From positions 1 to 58,340 of the forward strand of contig CAZLCK010000003.1 of assembly GCA_964558235.1 (NCBI GenBank): a stretch of 58,340 nt of DNA. The letters run 5' to 3'. Position 1 is the stretch's first letter; each line of letters opens with the position of its first letter. This DNA is from CAZLCK01 sp964558235 (lineage in GTDB: Bacteria > Actinomycetota > Coriobacteriia > Coriobacteriales > CADBOM01). Shown piece after piece: positions 24,537 to 33,100 of this stretch. A program made the position numbers and the translations under genes. Below the pieces are notes generated by a model. It was not told the origin of the DNA, did not search any database, and saw only the letters and a program-made list of their open reading frames with translations.

Positions 24537-25778
24537 GTGAGATTGTTTAGCTCTTCTAGAAATCGTAACTCTCAAAAAGAGCGCGTAGACGCTTCGATTA
24601 TGATTCCTAGGCTCTTGCTTTTAGGATGTGTGATTTTGCTTTTGGCAATCGGCCTTGTCATGGTCTATTCTGCTTCATCAGTTGAGGCTTATAACGATTA
24701 TGAAGAAGCATCGTATTTTCTAAAACGTCAAGCAATATTTGCAATCATAGGCATTGGCTTAGCTGCATTGGTGGCGTTTTTGCCATTTCGAATATGGAAC
24801 GGAAACGTCTTGTGGGGAATTTGGTTAATCGCAGTTCTCTTTTTAGGTGCTACTGATCTCTTTGGCTTTGTAGGCCTTGGCTCAAGAAGATGGATTGATC
24901 TGGGATTTTTTACACTACAACCCTCAGAATTTGCCAAGATCGCCGTTATGCTTTTAGTTACGTATCTGATAATTAATTTTAAAAACGGGGGTTATCCTAG
25001 CTTTTTAGCTTTTGTAGTGCGTCTAGCTGTGGTAGTTGTAATACCTGGACTATTGATCTTTGCTCAGCCCGATCTAGGCACAACTCTTATCCTGCTAGTT
25101 GGAGTTTTGGCAGTTCTGTGGTTTGGTGAGATCTCACGTCGAGTAATCTTTATCGGGCTACTATCGGTTGCAATCCTTGCACTTTTGGCAGTAACGATTG
25201 TAGGTTTTCGTTCAGATAGACTGGCTGCATGGCTAAATCCGTGGGACGATCCGTTAGATACAGGTTATCAGATCATCAACTCGTACTATGCATTTTCTGA
25301 AGGTGGGATTTTTGGTGTTGGACTTGGTAATTCAACTCAAAAATACCTATATCTAACATATGCATATAACGATTTTATTTTTGCAATCATAGGTGAAGAA
25401 TTTGGACTCATAGGTGCGATGTTTGTTGTCTTGCTCTATGTAGGATTTGCATTTGCAGCATTTAGGATCGGCAATATGGCAACCGATCTCTTTGGGAAAA
25501 TCATAACCAATTCGATGGCTATGACGATTGTTTTCCAGGCGTTTCTAAACATAGCTTGTACTACCGGGCTTTTACCTGTTACGGGTAAGCCACTACCCTT
25601 TATTAGCTATGGAGGAAGCTCACTCATCTCTACGATGATAATGGTAGGCTTTATTTTGGCTGTCTCTTTACAATACTCTTCGGATGATGTCCAACGTCGA
25701 CGTGCTAGTATTCGTTCATATCGGGGTTCCGCTGCCGCTTCCTATGATTCATATCGTCAGCGGCCATATCGGCGCTAA
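24537..25778 (+). CDS. ftsW: Septal peptidoglycan polymerase FtsW (SEDS)
   Basis: This 413-residue, ten-helix SEDS glycosyltransferase polymerises lipid II at the septum with FtsI. Diagnostic stretches are LVMVYSASSVEAY in the first helix, GLGSRRWIDLGFFTLQPSEFAKIA, FAQPDLGTTLIL with the essential Asp, and PLPFISYGGSSLI near the C-terminus. A short cytosolic basic tail (RRRASIRSYRG) ends the protein. The start is GTG 24537, three bases after the murD stop. Being inside the dcw cluster next to murG argues for FtsW rather than RodA. Confidence 0.94.
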   Translation: MRLFSSSRNRNSQKERVDASIMIPRLLLLGCVILLLAIGLVMVYSASSVEAYNDYEEASYFLKRQAIFAIIGIGLAALVAFLPFRIWNGNVLWGIWLIAVLFLGATDLFGFVGLGSRRWIDLGFFTLQPSEFAKIAVMLLVTYLIINFKNGGYPSFLAFVVRLAVVVVIPGLLIFAQPDLGTTLILLVGVLAVLWFGEISRRVIFIGLLSVAILALLAVTIVGFRSDRLAAWLNPWDDPLDTGYQIINSYYAFSEGGIFGVGLGNSTQKYLYLTYAYNDFIFAIIGEEFGLIGAMFVVLLYVGFAFAAFRIGNMATDLFGKIITNSMAMTIVFQAFLNIACTTGLLPVTGKPLPFISYGGSSLISTMIMVGFILAVSLQYSSDDVQRRRASIRSYRGSAAASYDSYRQRPYRR

Positions 25779-25865
25779 AATATAAGAAGGATTTCATTTG
25801 GTAAGTTTTTGAATGTAATCTTGAATGTAGTAGATACCAATTTAATCCTTTAGGAGGTATGAGCC

Positions 25866-27017
25866 TTGCTCTTTGTAATATCTGGTGGAGGAACTGCAGG
25901 TCATATCTATCCGGCAATTGCTGTAGGACAAAAACTTGTAGACAAAGGTCACGATATTGTTTTTGCAGGCACTCCTTTAGGTCTTGAATCAAAGCTAGCC
26001 CCGGAAGCTGGTTTTGAATATAAATCATTTGATATCTCTGGTTTTAATAGAACAAAGCCAATTACCTTGATCAAGTCGGGCATAAAAGCTCTTAAAAGCT
26101 CCCATGCTGCAAAAAAATGGCTTAAAGAGATTGAGCCAGACGCAGTTATCGGCTTTGGAGGATATGTTTCAATTCCTGTTGGGAAAGCGGCTGAGGATAT
26201 TGGGATTCCATTGATTTTGCATGAGCAAAACTCTGCGTGTGGAATGGCCAACAAATATCTTGCTCCCCATGCAAGTGCCATCGCTATAACTTACGAGGCT
26301 GCACGGTCTGCACTTCGTTCAAACTGTGATATCGAACTTACTGGTAATCCAGTTAGGCCAGAGATGCTAGATGTATCGAAGAGATCTAGCAAAGAGTTTT
26401 TGCACATCGATAAGGATAAGAAACTGCTTTTGGTATTTGGCGGTTCGTCTGGTGCTCGCCATATAAATACTGCTATTGCAAATCTTGCAAAACAGCTTTT
26501 AGAAATAGAAGATCTCTACATTATTCATATAGCCGGTCCAAAAGAATATGACAGCGTGAAGAAAAGCCTTAATGAACAGGGTATTGAGCTTACAGGTCCA
26601 GAATTTAGCGTTGAAGGTGGATGGGAAAATCCAGGGCATCGCTATATTCTTACAAATTATTTCAATCATATGGCACAGGCCTTGAGCGCATGTGACGTCG
26701 TTGTTTCAAGAGCCGGTGCAACCACACTTGCCGAGATAACAGCTGTTGGGGCTTGTGCTTTGCTTGTTCCCTATCCTTATGCAACCGATGATCATCAGAC
26801 AAAGAATGCTTCTACTTTGGTAGATGAGGGAGCAGCTTATATGTGTGCGGATGATAGAGTTGAAAGCTCTGAATTTGCTGATATGCTCATGGAGCTATTA
26901 AATGATGAGCAAAAGCGCCAAGATATGGAGAAAAAAACTAAACAGCTTGGGCGAGTAGATGCGGCTGATCGCGTCGCACAAATTGCAATCGATGTAGCAA
27001 GTGCCTCAAAAAAATAA
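25866..27017 (+). CDS. murG: UDP-GlcNAc transferase MurG
   Basis: This 383-residue GT-B enzyme adds GlcNAc to lipid I to give lipid II at the inner face of the membrane. The start is TTG 25866: AGGAGG at 25853-25858 lies 7 nt upstream and the protein then begins with the conserved LFVISGGGTAGHIYPAIAVG. HEQNSACGMANKYLAP, the VFGGSSGARHIN hinge motif and SRAGATTLAEITAVG of the UDP-sugar site are present, followed by PYPYATDDHQTKNA. It overlaps nothing; murC follows 10 bp later. Confidence 0.96.
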   Translation: MLFVISGGGTAGHIYPAIAVGQKLVDKGHDIVFAGTPLGLESKLAPEAGFEYKSFDISGFNRTKPITLIKSGIKALKSSHAAKKWLKEIEPDAVIGFGGYVSIPVGKAAEDIGIPLILHEQNSACGMANKYLAPHASAIAITYEAARSALRSNCDIELTGNPVRPEMLDVSKRSSKEFLHIDKDKKLLLVFGGSSGARHINTAIANLAKQLLEIEDLYIIHIAGPKEYDSVKKSLNEQGIELTGPEFSVEGGWENPGHRYILTNYFNHMAQALSACDVVVSRAGATTLAEITAVGACALLVPYPYATDDHQTKNASTLVDEGAAYMCADDRVESSEFADMLMELLNDEQKRQDMEKKTKQLGRVDAADRVAQIAIDVASASKK

Positions 27018-27027
27018 AGGGGATAAG

Positions 27028-28440
27028 ATGAGTGGCACACAGCAAAATGCTTCTGAACAATTTAATAGAACTATAAGTAGCGTTTACTTCATTGGAATTG
27101 GCGGAGTAGGTATGAGTGGTATCGCCTTGGTAGCTGCACGCCAAGGGCTAAAGGTTAGCGGATCCGATCTAAAGGAATCAAAATATTCTAGACAGCTTAG
27201 AGCCCAAGGAATTCAAGTTTTTATTGGTCATGATCAAAATAATATTAGCCAAACAAGCCCCGATGTAGTCGTTGTCTCTAGTGCTATTCCGCAAAATAAT
27301 CCAGAGCTTAAGTATGCAATTGAGATGGGCATTGAAATTTGGCCAAGAGCTAAGATGTTAGCCTATGTGTGCTTAGGATCTAAAGTGATTGCTGTTGCTG
27401 GCACGCATGGCAAGACAACAACCTCTTCTATGCTCGCTAGTGCTTTGGTCGAACTAAAGGCTGATCCTTCTTTTTTGGTTGGAGGCATTATTGAAAGTTT
27501 TAACTCCAATGCGCGTTATGGTGTTGGTGAGTGGTGTGCGATAGAGGCAGACGAATCCGATGGATCCTTTATCTACTTAAATCCATATATTGCAATTGTG
27601 ACTAATATTGAAGCCGATCATCTCGATCATTATGCGGATATCAATGAAATAAATGATTCCTTTGTCGACTTTTTAAGGCGTTTAGACGATGAGGGTGCGG
27701 CTATTGTTTATGGAGACCAGGAGGGTTTAAGCGATTTAGTTAAATCTGCAACAGAAGCCAAAATAATTACATATGGATTAGATGAGTCAAACGACTATGT
27801 TGTAAAGCCGAGCGAAGATGGGTCGTTTGTTTTAACTACCCCAAATGAGCAGAAACTTGAGCTAAAGATCTCTTCTAACCCCGGGGTTCACAACATGTTA
27901 AATGGCAGTGCTGTGGTCATTGCTCTTGTAGAGGCTGGCTTTGATGTGGTACAAGCCGCAAAGGCTGTGCAATCATTTAAGGGAGTTAGGCGAAGGTTTG
28001 ATCTGATCGGACAGGCAGATGGCATAACTGTTATCGATGATTATGGTCACCATCCAACCGAGATAGCAGCAACTTTGTCGGCCGCCTCGACTATGGGTTA
28101 CTCAAGGATCTGCGTACTATTCCAACCTCATAGATATTCAAGAACGCAAGCTCTTGTCTCTGAATTTGCAACAGCTTTTGATAAGGCTGATAAAGTTATG
28201 GTTATGGATGTTTATTCGGCAGGAGAGGCTCCAATTCCAGGTGTGACTGGCAAGACCGTAGTTGATTCTGTATTAAAGCACGACCCAGATAAGGATATCT
28301 GCTGGATCGAGGGCAGGCATGGTATTCCTCAAAAAGTTGCAAGTGAAATTCAGCCAGGAGATTTGTTTATAACAATGGGTGCTGGTGATGTCACGGCAAT
28401 TGCTCCGCTTGTATTAGAAGAACTCTCTAATAGACAATAG
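27028..28440 (+). CDS. murC: UDP-N-acetylmuramate:L-alanine ligase MurC
   Basis: This 470-residue Mur ligase adds the first amino acid of the stem peptide. I set the start at ATG 27028, preceded by AAGGGG; a GTG at 27001 would overlap murG. The N-terminal UDP-binding glycine loop FIGIGGVGMSGIALVA, the P-loop VAGTHGKTTTSSML, EADESDGSFIYL, NIEADHLDHY and the C-terminal DDYGHHPTEI and FQPHRYSRT are all MurC signatures. It is followed 21 bp later by murB. Confidence 0.97.
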   Translation: MSGTQQNASEQFNRTISSVYFIGIGGVGMSGIALVAARQGLKVSGSDLKESKYSRQLRAQGIQVFIGHDQNNISQTSPDVVVVSSAIPQNNPELKYAIEMGIEIWPRAKMLAYVCLGSKVIAVAGTHGKTTTSSMLASALVELKADPSFLVGGIIESFNSNARYGVGEWCAIEADESDGSFIYLNPYIAIVTNIEADHLDHYADINEINDSFVDFLRRLDDEGAAIVYGDQEGLSDLVKSATEAKIITYGLDESNDYVVKPSEDGSFVLTTPNEQKLELKISSNPGVHNMLNGSAVVIALVEAGFDVVQAAKAVQSFKGVRRRFDLIGQADGITVIDDYGHHPTEIAATLSAASTMGYSRICVLFQPHRYSRTQALVSEFATAFDKADKVMVMDVYSAGEAPIPGVTGKTVVDSVLKHDPDKDICWIEGRHGIPQKVASEIQPGDLFITMGAGDVTAIAPLVLEELSNRQ

Positions 28441-28461
28441 GCCTAGGATTAATAGACGACT

Positions 28462-29478
28462 ATGAGTGCATTTGATGCATATTTAGAGATTTCAAAAAAC
28501 CATATTGCGCGCGCACTTCCCCATGAAGTTATGGCACGTCATACTACTTTTCGTATTGGCGGTCCTGCAACTGCCTATGTAGAGTGCAATAGCGTTCATG
28601 AACTCACAAAGGTCATCGGTATCGCCAAGATGTGTGAGTCGGATTGGATTGTAGTTGGAAAAGGCTCCAATTTGCTCGTAAGTGATGAGGGCTATGAAGG
28701 CTTGGTTTTGGTTTTGGGAAGGGACTTCAAAAGTTTTCATCCTAGATATGCTCGTAAAGATTATGAAGATGACCTATGTATCGATAGTGATGTTGACTGC
28801 GATAGCGGAAGGGAAGCCTCGCTGGATCTCAAAGCAAAAGATGGTGAGCTAGTTCCAGATGTTATGGTCTGTGGGGCTGGTATGACATTAGGTCGTCTTG
28901 TACAGGAGGCATTTAAAAACGGCTGGTCTGGATTTGAATTTGCTGTAGGAATTCCAGGCTCTCTTGGTGGCGCAGTGTTTATGAATGCTGGAGCAAATGG
29001 GTCAACTATTGGTGAGGTAGTGCGTTCAGTCGTAGTTCTTCGCCCAGGCGAAGGCCTATACAAGTACTACTCGTCCGATCTTCCATGGATCTATCGCTAT
29101 TCTGGAATCCCTGCAGGAGAGGTAATTCTTGAAGCTGAAGTTACCATCACTAAGGGATCGAAGTCTTTGATGCAGGCCAAGATGGAGGGAAGCCTTCGCA
29201 GAAGAAAAAGGACTCAGCCATCTGGTTATCCAAACGCTGGGTCGATATTTCGTAATGCTCCTGAAGGTTCTGCTGGAAAGCTTATCGAGGACGCTGGCCT
29301 AAAAGGTTATAGGGTTGGCGGGGCTCAAATATCGGATATTCATGCAAATTTCATAGTTAACGTAGACAATGCTACTGCGGCAGATGTAGTTGCACTAATT
29401 AACGTAGCACGCAATAGGGTGAAAGAACTTTATGGTATCCAACTCCAACCAGAGATCAAGTTCCTCGGGTTTAAGTAA
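28462..29478 (+). CDS. murB: UDP-N-acetylenolpyruvoylglucosamine reductase MurB
   Basis: This 338-residue FAD enzyme reduces UDP-GlcNAc-enolpyruvate to UDP-MurNAc. It shows HTTFRIGGPA, VVGKGSNLLVSDEGY, the FAD-site AVGIPGSLGGAVFMNAGANG, YRYSG, RRRKRTQPSGYPNAGSIFRN and AGLKGYRVGGAQISDIHANF, ending in a substrate-side PEIKFLG. Lengths suit type II MurB. Between residues about 99 and 135 (28760-28865) is an Asp-rich insertion (DDLCIDSDVDCDSG) that typical MurB proteins lack. The last 47 bp are overlapped by the start of ftsQ. Confidence 0.95.
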   Translation: MSAFDAYLEISKNHIARALPHEVMARHTTFRIGGPATAYVECNSVHELTKVIGIAKMCESDWIVVGKGSNLLVSDEGYEGLVLVLGRDFKSFHPRYARKDYEDDLCIDSDVDCDSGREASLDLKAKDGELVPDVMVCGAGMTLGRLVQEAFKNGWSGFEFAVGIPGSLGGAVFMNAGANGSTIGEVVRSVVVLRPGEGLYKYYSSDLPWIYRYSGIPAGEVILEAEVTITKGSKSLMQAKMEGSLRRRKRTQPSGYPNAGSIFRNAPEGSAGKLIEDAGLKGYRVGGAQISDIHANFIVNVDNATAADVVALINVARNRVKELYGIQLQPEIKFLGFK

Positions 29479-30775
29479 TTCAAAGAGACGTTCGAATAAC
29501 AAGAGGACTCAGTCAACGCAAAGTGTCAAAAGAGGCAGTGCGTCTACAGCTGTAGGCTTATCTCAAAATAAATCGGACTACTCAAGATATAAAAATCAAT
29601 CCGATCGTACTCCTAAAAATTCCTATAGAAAATCTACGAGATCGGGTAGGTCTTCAAAGTATTCCAAGGGATCTAAACTAAAGAAAATTTTGGTAACTCT
29701 AGTTGTTTTGGTTGTAGCGCTTGGTATTACCTATGGAGTTTTGGCCAATACAGATGTTTTTGAAATCGAAGCAGTTGAGGTGGAGGGTACATCAAGAATC
29801 TCCGATGAGGTATTGACTAAGATGGTAGCCCTACCTCAAGGAACGAACTTACTAAATGTTGATACCGCCTCGATAGTCTCACGCTTGCAGCAAAATCCCT
29901 GGATTGAGTCGGTAAATGTCAAGCGATCATTTCCCCATACTTTGGTTTTGGAGATTCAAGAGACTACTCCTGCTGCGCTTGTGCAGATCGACCCATCGAC
30001 AGCTTTAGGTTCTACTACATATTGGTTGATTTCATCTGATGGAATTTGGATGAGTCAGGTCTCATCTACAGGGGTTGAACAGGCTAGAGAACTCGTTGTA
30101 TCTGGCGAGGCTGCCGCAGCTTTGGCTGAGCAGCAAGCTGCAGAAGAGGCAGCGAACACACAAGATTCAGCCGATGATCAGTCCTCTGATAACGCAGATG
30201 ATTCAGATGATAGCTCAACGGATGAGACGACAGATGATCAATCTCAAGATGCTGACGATACGACAGATAGTAGTTCGGATGACTCAGTCGATGCTGGAGA
30301 TGATAGCGCGACCGATGATGAAGTTGTAGATGAAGATGCAGATTCTACATCTGATGACAGTACAGATGATGCCGACGAAGACACTGACAGCACAGAAGAA
30401 TCTCAAGACCCTAGCGTCTGCACGGATGTTTATTTTACTGTTGCTGAACTTGCCCAGGTAACATTCATCACAGGAACTGCAACAGGGCTATCTCCAGAGC
30501 AGGGCGTTCAAGAAACTGATGAGGGAGTAATAAATGCTCTTGAAATCCTACAAGAGGCAGACTCGGAATTTAAAGGGCAGATCTCCTCAATAACCTCAGC
30601 TTCAGATGATACGACCAGCATTACTTTAATTAGTGGTGTTGAGATTGCCTTTGGAAAGGCTGAGAATATTCAGGCTAAGATAAATGTTGTTAAAAGTATA
30701 TTGGAGCAATATCCAGATGAGATCTCTTATATCAACGTTAGGATTGTAGATAGACCTTCATGGCGAACAGTTTAA
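29432..30775 (+). CDS. ftsQ: Cell division protein FtsQ/DivIB with a large acidic insertion
   Basis: This bitopic division protein anchors the FtsL-DivIC pair. A basic, Ser-rich cytosolic tail of about 80 residues leads to one membrane span (about 84-106), then a POTRA domain (VEVEGTSRISDEVL, GTNLLNVDTASIVSRLQQNPWIESVNVKRSFPHTLVLEI) and the start of the beta domain. Residues about 245-327 (30164-30413) are an Asp/Ser/Thr-only-type stretch, nearly half acidic and with no Lys or Arg, set between a coiled AEQQAAEEAA and the rest of the beta domain. At 447 residues it is much longer than usual. The start overlaps murB by 47 bp. The acidic stretch would lie outside the membrane. Confidence 0.88.
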   Translation: MVSNSNQRSSSSGLSNSKRRSNNKRTQSTQSVKRGSASTAVGLSQNKSDYSRYKNQSDRTPKNSYRKSTRSGRSSKYSKGSKLKKILVTLVVLVVALGITYGVLANTDVFEIEAVEVEGTSRISDEVLTKMVALPQGTNLLNVDTASIVSRLQQNPWIESVNVKRSFPHTLVLEIQETTPAALVQIDPSTALGSTTYWLISSDGIWMSQVSSTGVEQARELVVSGEAAAALAEQQAAEEAANTQDSADDQSSDNADDSDDSSTDETTDDQSQDADDTTDSSSDDSVDAGDDSATDDEVVDEDADSTSDDSTDDADEDTDSTEESQDPSVCTDVYFTVAELAQVTFITGTATGLSPEQGVQETDEGVINALEILQEADSEFKGQISSITSASDDTTSITLISGVEIAFGKAENIQAKINVVKSILEQYPDEISYINVRIVDRPSWRTV

Positions 30776-30825
30776 TCAAGAGTTTGGCCTAATTTTTTAA
30801 AAGACTTTTTTGGGAGAATTACTAC

Positions 30826-31842
30826 ATGAAACACGATCTTGAGAATATGAAGATGATGTTTTTCTCAACGCTTTGGGATAGTTCTAGATATGCTTCGCTT
30901 GTTCCAAAGATAGATCCAAATTCTAATAAATATTCTAGGGGATCGCTTTTGGTAGTTGGAGGATCCGCGAAATATAGCGGTGCCCCGATCTTATCTGCGC
31001 TCGCAGCGTCAAAAGCAGGTTGTGGCTATGTGAGCCTCTTGGCGCCAAGCTCAATTGCACAGATTGCAAAAGAACATCTTTTGTCGATACCTGTTTTGAG
31101 TGCTATTGCTACCTCATCAAATGGTGATGAGCTCGATGAAGGTGCACTTGATAGCGTATTTGAGCTCAGAGAAAAACATTTAAATGCTGTAGTAGTTGGT
31201 CCTGGAATGGGTGCAAGTATAAATACAGCCAAGCTGCTCCTTGGGATTATTGAGAAGATAGAGTGTCCAATTGTTTTGGACGCAGATGCTTTGAATGTTA
31301 TAGCTGGGCTACATGATCAAAGCGATGCAAAGACGTTTATGGAAGCCCTTGCACTCAGAAGTGCTCAAAATCGCTTTACAATTTTAACTCCACATGATGG
31401 TGAGTTAAAACGTCTGGTAGATGCAGGCAAAAAATGTGGTCTTGAGGAGATAACAGATCTAATACAAGTTCCTCAAAGAGCACTTGATGCAATTGCTTTA
31501 TCGCGTTTTACAGGAGCAATTGTGCTTGCTAAGGGTCCTGTAAGCTATATCGTAAATGAAGAGAGAACTCTAGAATCTGATTTTGGAAGTGCTGCTTTAG
31601 CTAAGGCTGGAACTGGAGATGTTTTAACAGGAATCGTCGGGTCGTTTATTGCTCAAGGGGTAAGTCCATTTGAAGCAGCGGCTTTAGGAGCATGCGTACA
31701 TGGTGTTGCTGGAAGATGTGCTGCTAAAAAAATCGGAGAGGCCTCAGTTATGGCTGAGGATGTAGTTGACTTTATTGCACAATCTCTTACGCTCGTAGCA
31801 ACAAATAGTATCCCCAAGGGCTTAGATGGTATAGAATCTTAA
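30826..31842 (+). CDS. nnrD: ADP-dependent NAD(P)H-hydrate dehydratase NnrD
   Basis: This 338-residue ribokinase-fold enzyme of the YjeF C-terminal family repairs damaged hydrated NAD(P)H. Signatures in order are GSLLVVGGSAKYSGAPILSA (near residue 45), AGCGYVSLLAPSS, VVGPGMG, VLDADALNVIAG, LTPHDGELKRL, VLAKGPVSYIV and the catalytic GTGDVLTGIVGSFIAQG. No epimerase (YjeF N-terminal) domain is attached. It lies between ftsQ and ftsZ, an unusual place for a metabolite-repair gene, 50 bp after ftsQ. A Met-rich N-terminal 25 residues may be a late addition, or the real start may be further in. Confidence 0.9.
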   Translation: MKHDLENMKMMFFSTLWDSSRYASLVPKIDPNSNKYSRGSLLVVGGSAKYSGAPILSALAASKAGCGYVSLLAPSSIAQIAKEHLLSIPVLSAIATSSNGDELDEGALDSVFELREKHLNAVVVGPGMGASINTAKLLLGIIEKIECPIVLDADALNVIAGLHDQSDAKTFMEALALRSAQNRFTILTPHDGELKRLVDAGKKCGLEEITDLIQVPQRALDAIALSRFTGAIVLAKGPVSYIVNEERTLESDFGSAALAKAGTGDVLTGIVGSFIAQGVSPFEAAALGACVHGVAGRCAAKKIGEASVMAEDVVDFIAQSLTLVATNSIPKGLDGIES

Positions 31843-31931
31843 CGATTATGAATTTATACTAATAGCTATACTATAGGCTTTTACGGTAACAGTAAGACTT
31901 TTGTAGTAAATATAAAAGAAAGGTGCACAGA

Positions 31932-33053
31932 ATGCTAGAACCATCCGCAACGGATCATCTCGCCGTAATTAAGGTCGTCGGAGTTGGAGGCGGCGGTACA
32001 AACGCACTAAACAGGATGGTCGAGGCAGGCATCAAGGGTGTCGAGTTTATCGCTGTAAATACCGATAGACAGGCTTTGCTGATGAGCGATGCTGATCAGA
32101 CTGTTCATATTGGTGAGGAATACACCCGTGGCCTCGGCGCAGGCGGCAACCCCGAGATTGGAGCTCGTGCAGCTGAAGAATCTCGCAATGAAATTCGTGA
32201 TGCTCTTGCAGGTGCCGATATGATCTTCGTAACAGCCGGAGAGGGCGGTGGAACGGGAACTGGAGCAGCTCCTGTAGTTGCTGAGATCGCTCGTGATGAG
32301 ATTGGCGCACTAACCGTTGCTGTTGTTACAAAGCCATTTGGTTTTGAGGGACGCAAGCGTACCCAACAGGCCGAAGAGGGAATCGAGGTTTTGTCTGAAA
32401 AGGCAGATACTCTAATCGTTATTCCTAATGATAGACTCCTTCAAATCATTGAGAAAAAAACTACAATGCTAGATGCATTTCGCATCGCTGATGATATCTT
32501 GCGCCAAGGTGTTCAAGGAATTACCGACCTAATTACAATTCCAGGACTTATCAACCTCGACTTTGCAGATGTTAGAACCGTTATGAAAGATGCCGGTTCT
32601 GCAATGATGGGTATCGGTATTGCCTCTGGCGAAAATAGAGCTGTTGAGGCTGCTGCAGAGGCTGTTTCGAGCAAGCTGCTTGAATCTTCAGTCACGGGTG
32701 CAAGGCGTATTTTGGTATCTGTTGCTGGTGCTAGCGATATGGGTCTTATCGAAGTCTCTGATGCTGCAACAACAGTTACAGAGGCTGCTGATCCAGATGC
32801 AACTATCATCTTTGGTTCTGTCATAGATGATAGCCTCAATGACCAAATTAGAGTTACGGTTATTGCTACAGGATTTTCTGATATACAGGCTCAAGGATCG
32901 TTTGAGTTTGATGAGCCAACTGGATATCAAGGTTCTTCGACCAATGCTTATAGGCCAGCACAGCCAGCTCAAAGCAGCGGTTATTCTTCCTCCGCTTCAG
33001 CTAATGTTTTTGATGAAGATTATATTCCTGACTTTTTGAAGAACGATCTTTAA
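31932..33053 (+). CDS. ftsZ: Cell division GTPase FtsZ
   Basis: This 373-residue tubulin homologue forms the septal ring. The start is ATG 31932, with AAAGGTG 6 nt upstream. The nucleotide-binding GVGGGGTNALNRM, the tubulin signature EGGGTGTGAAPVVAE, the NTD motif near residue 40 and the catalytic T7-loop segment (NLDFADVRTVMKDAG) are intact. The linker is short, and the protein ends in the conserved peptide DEDYIPDFLKNDL that binds SepF or FtsA. As no ftsA is seen and sepF is four genes on, SepF is the likely membrane anchor. There is an 89-bp spacer upstream with AT-rich TATACT-like sequences, so a separate ftsZ promoter is probable. Confidence 0.98.
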   Translation: MLEPSATDHLAVIKVVGVGGGGTNALNRMVEAGIKGVEFIAVNTDRQALLMSDADQTVHIGEEYTRGLGAGGNPEIGARAAEESRNEIRDALAGADMIFVTAGEGGGTGTGAAPVVAEIARDEIGALTVAVVTKPFGFEGRKRTQQAEEGIEVLSEKADTLIVIPNDRLLQIIEKKTTMLDAFRIADDILRQGVQGITDLITIPGLINLDFADVRTVMKDAGSAMMGIGIASGENRAVEAAAEAVSSKLLESSVTGARRILVSVAGASDMGLIEVSDAATTVTEAADPDATIIFGSVIDDSLNDQIRVTVIATGFSDIQAQGSFEFDEPTGYQGSSTNAYRPAQPAQSSGYSSSASANVFDEDYIPDFLKNDL

Positions 33054-33100
33054 TAGTTCAAGGCTTAAAGGACGGGCTTTAACGAAAAGCTATTTTGAAA

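Noticed and set aside
32047..32356. Long antisense frames over ftsZ
   Set aside because: They are shadows of the highly constrained ftsZ codons, without starts, ribosome sites or conserved content.
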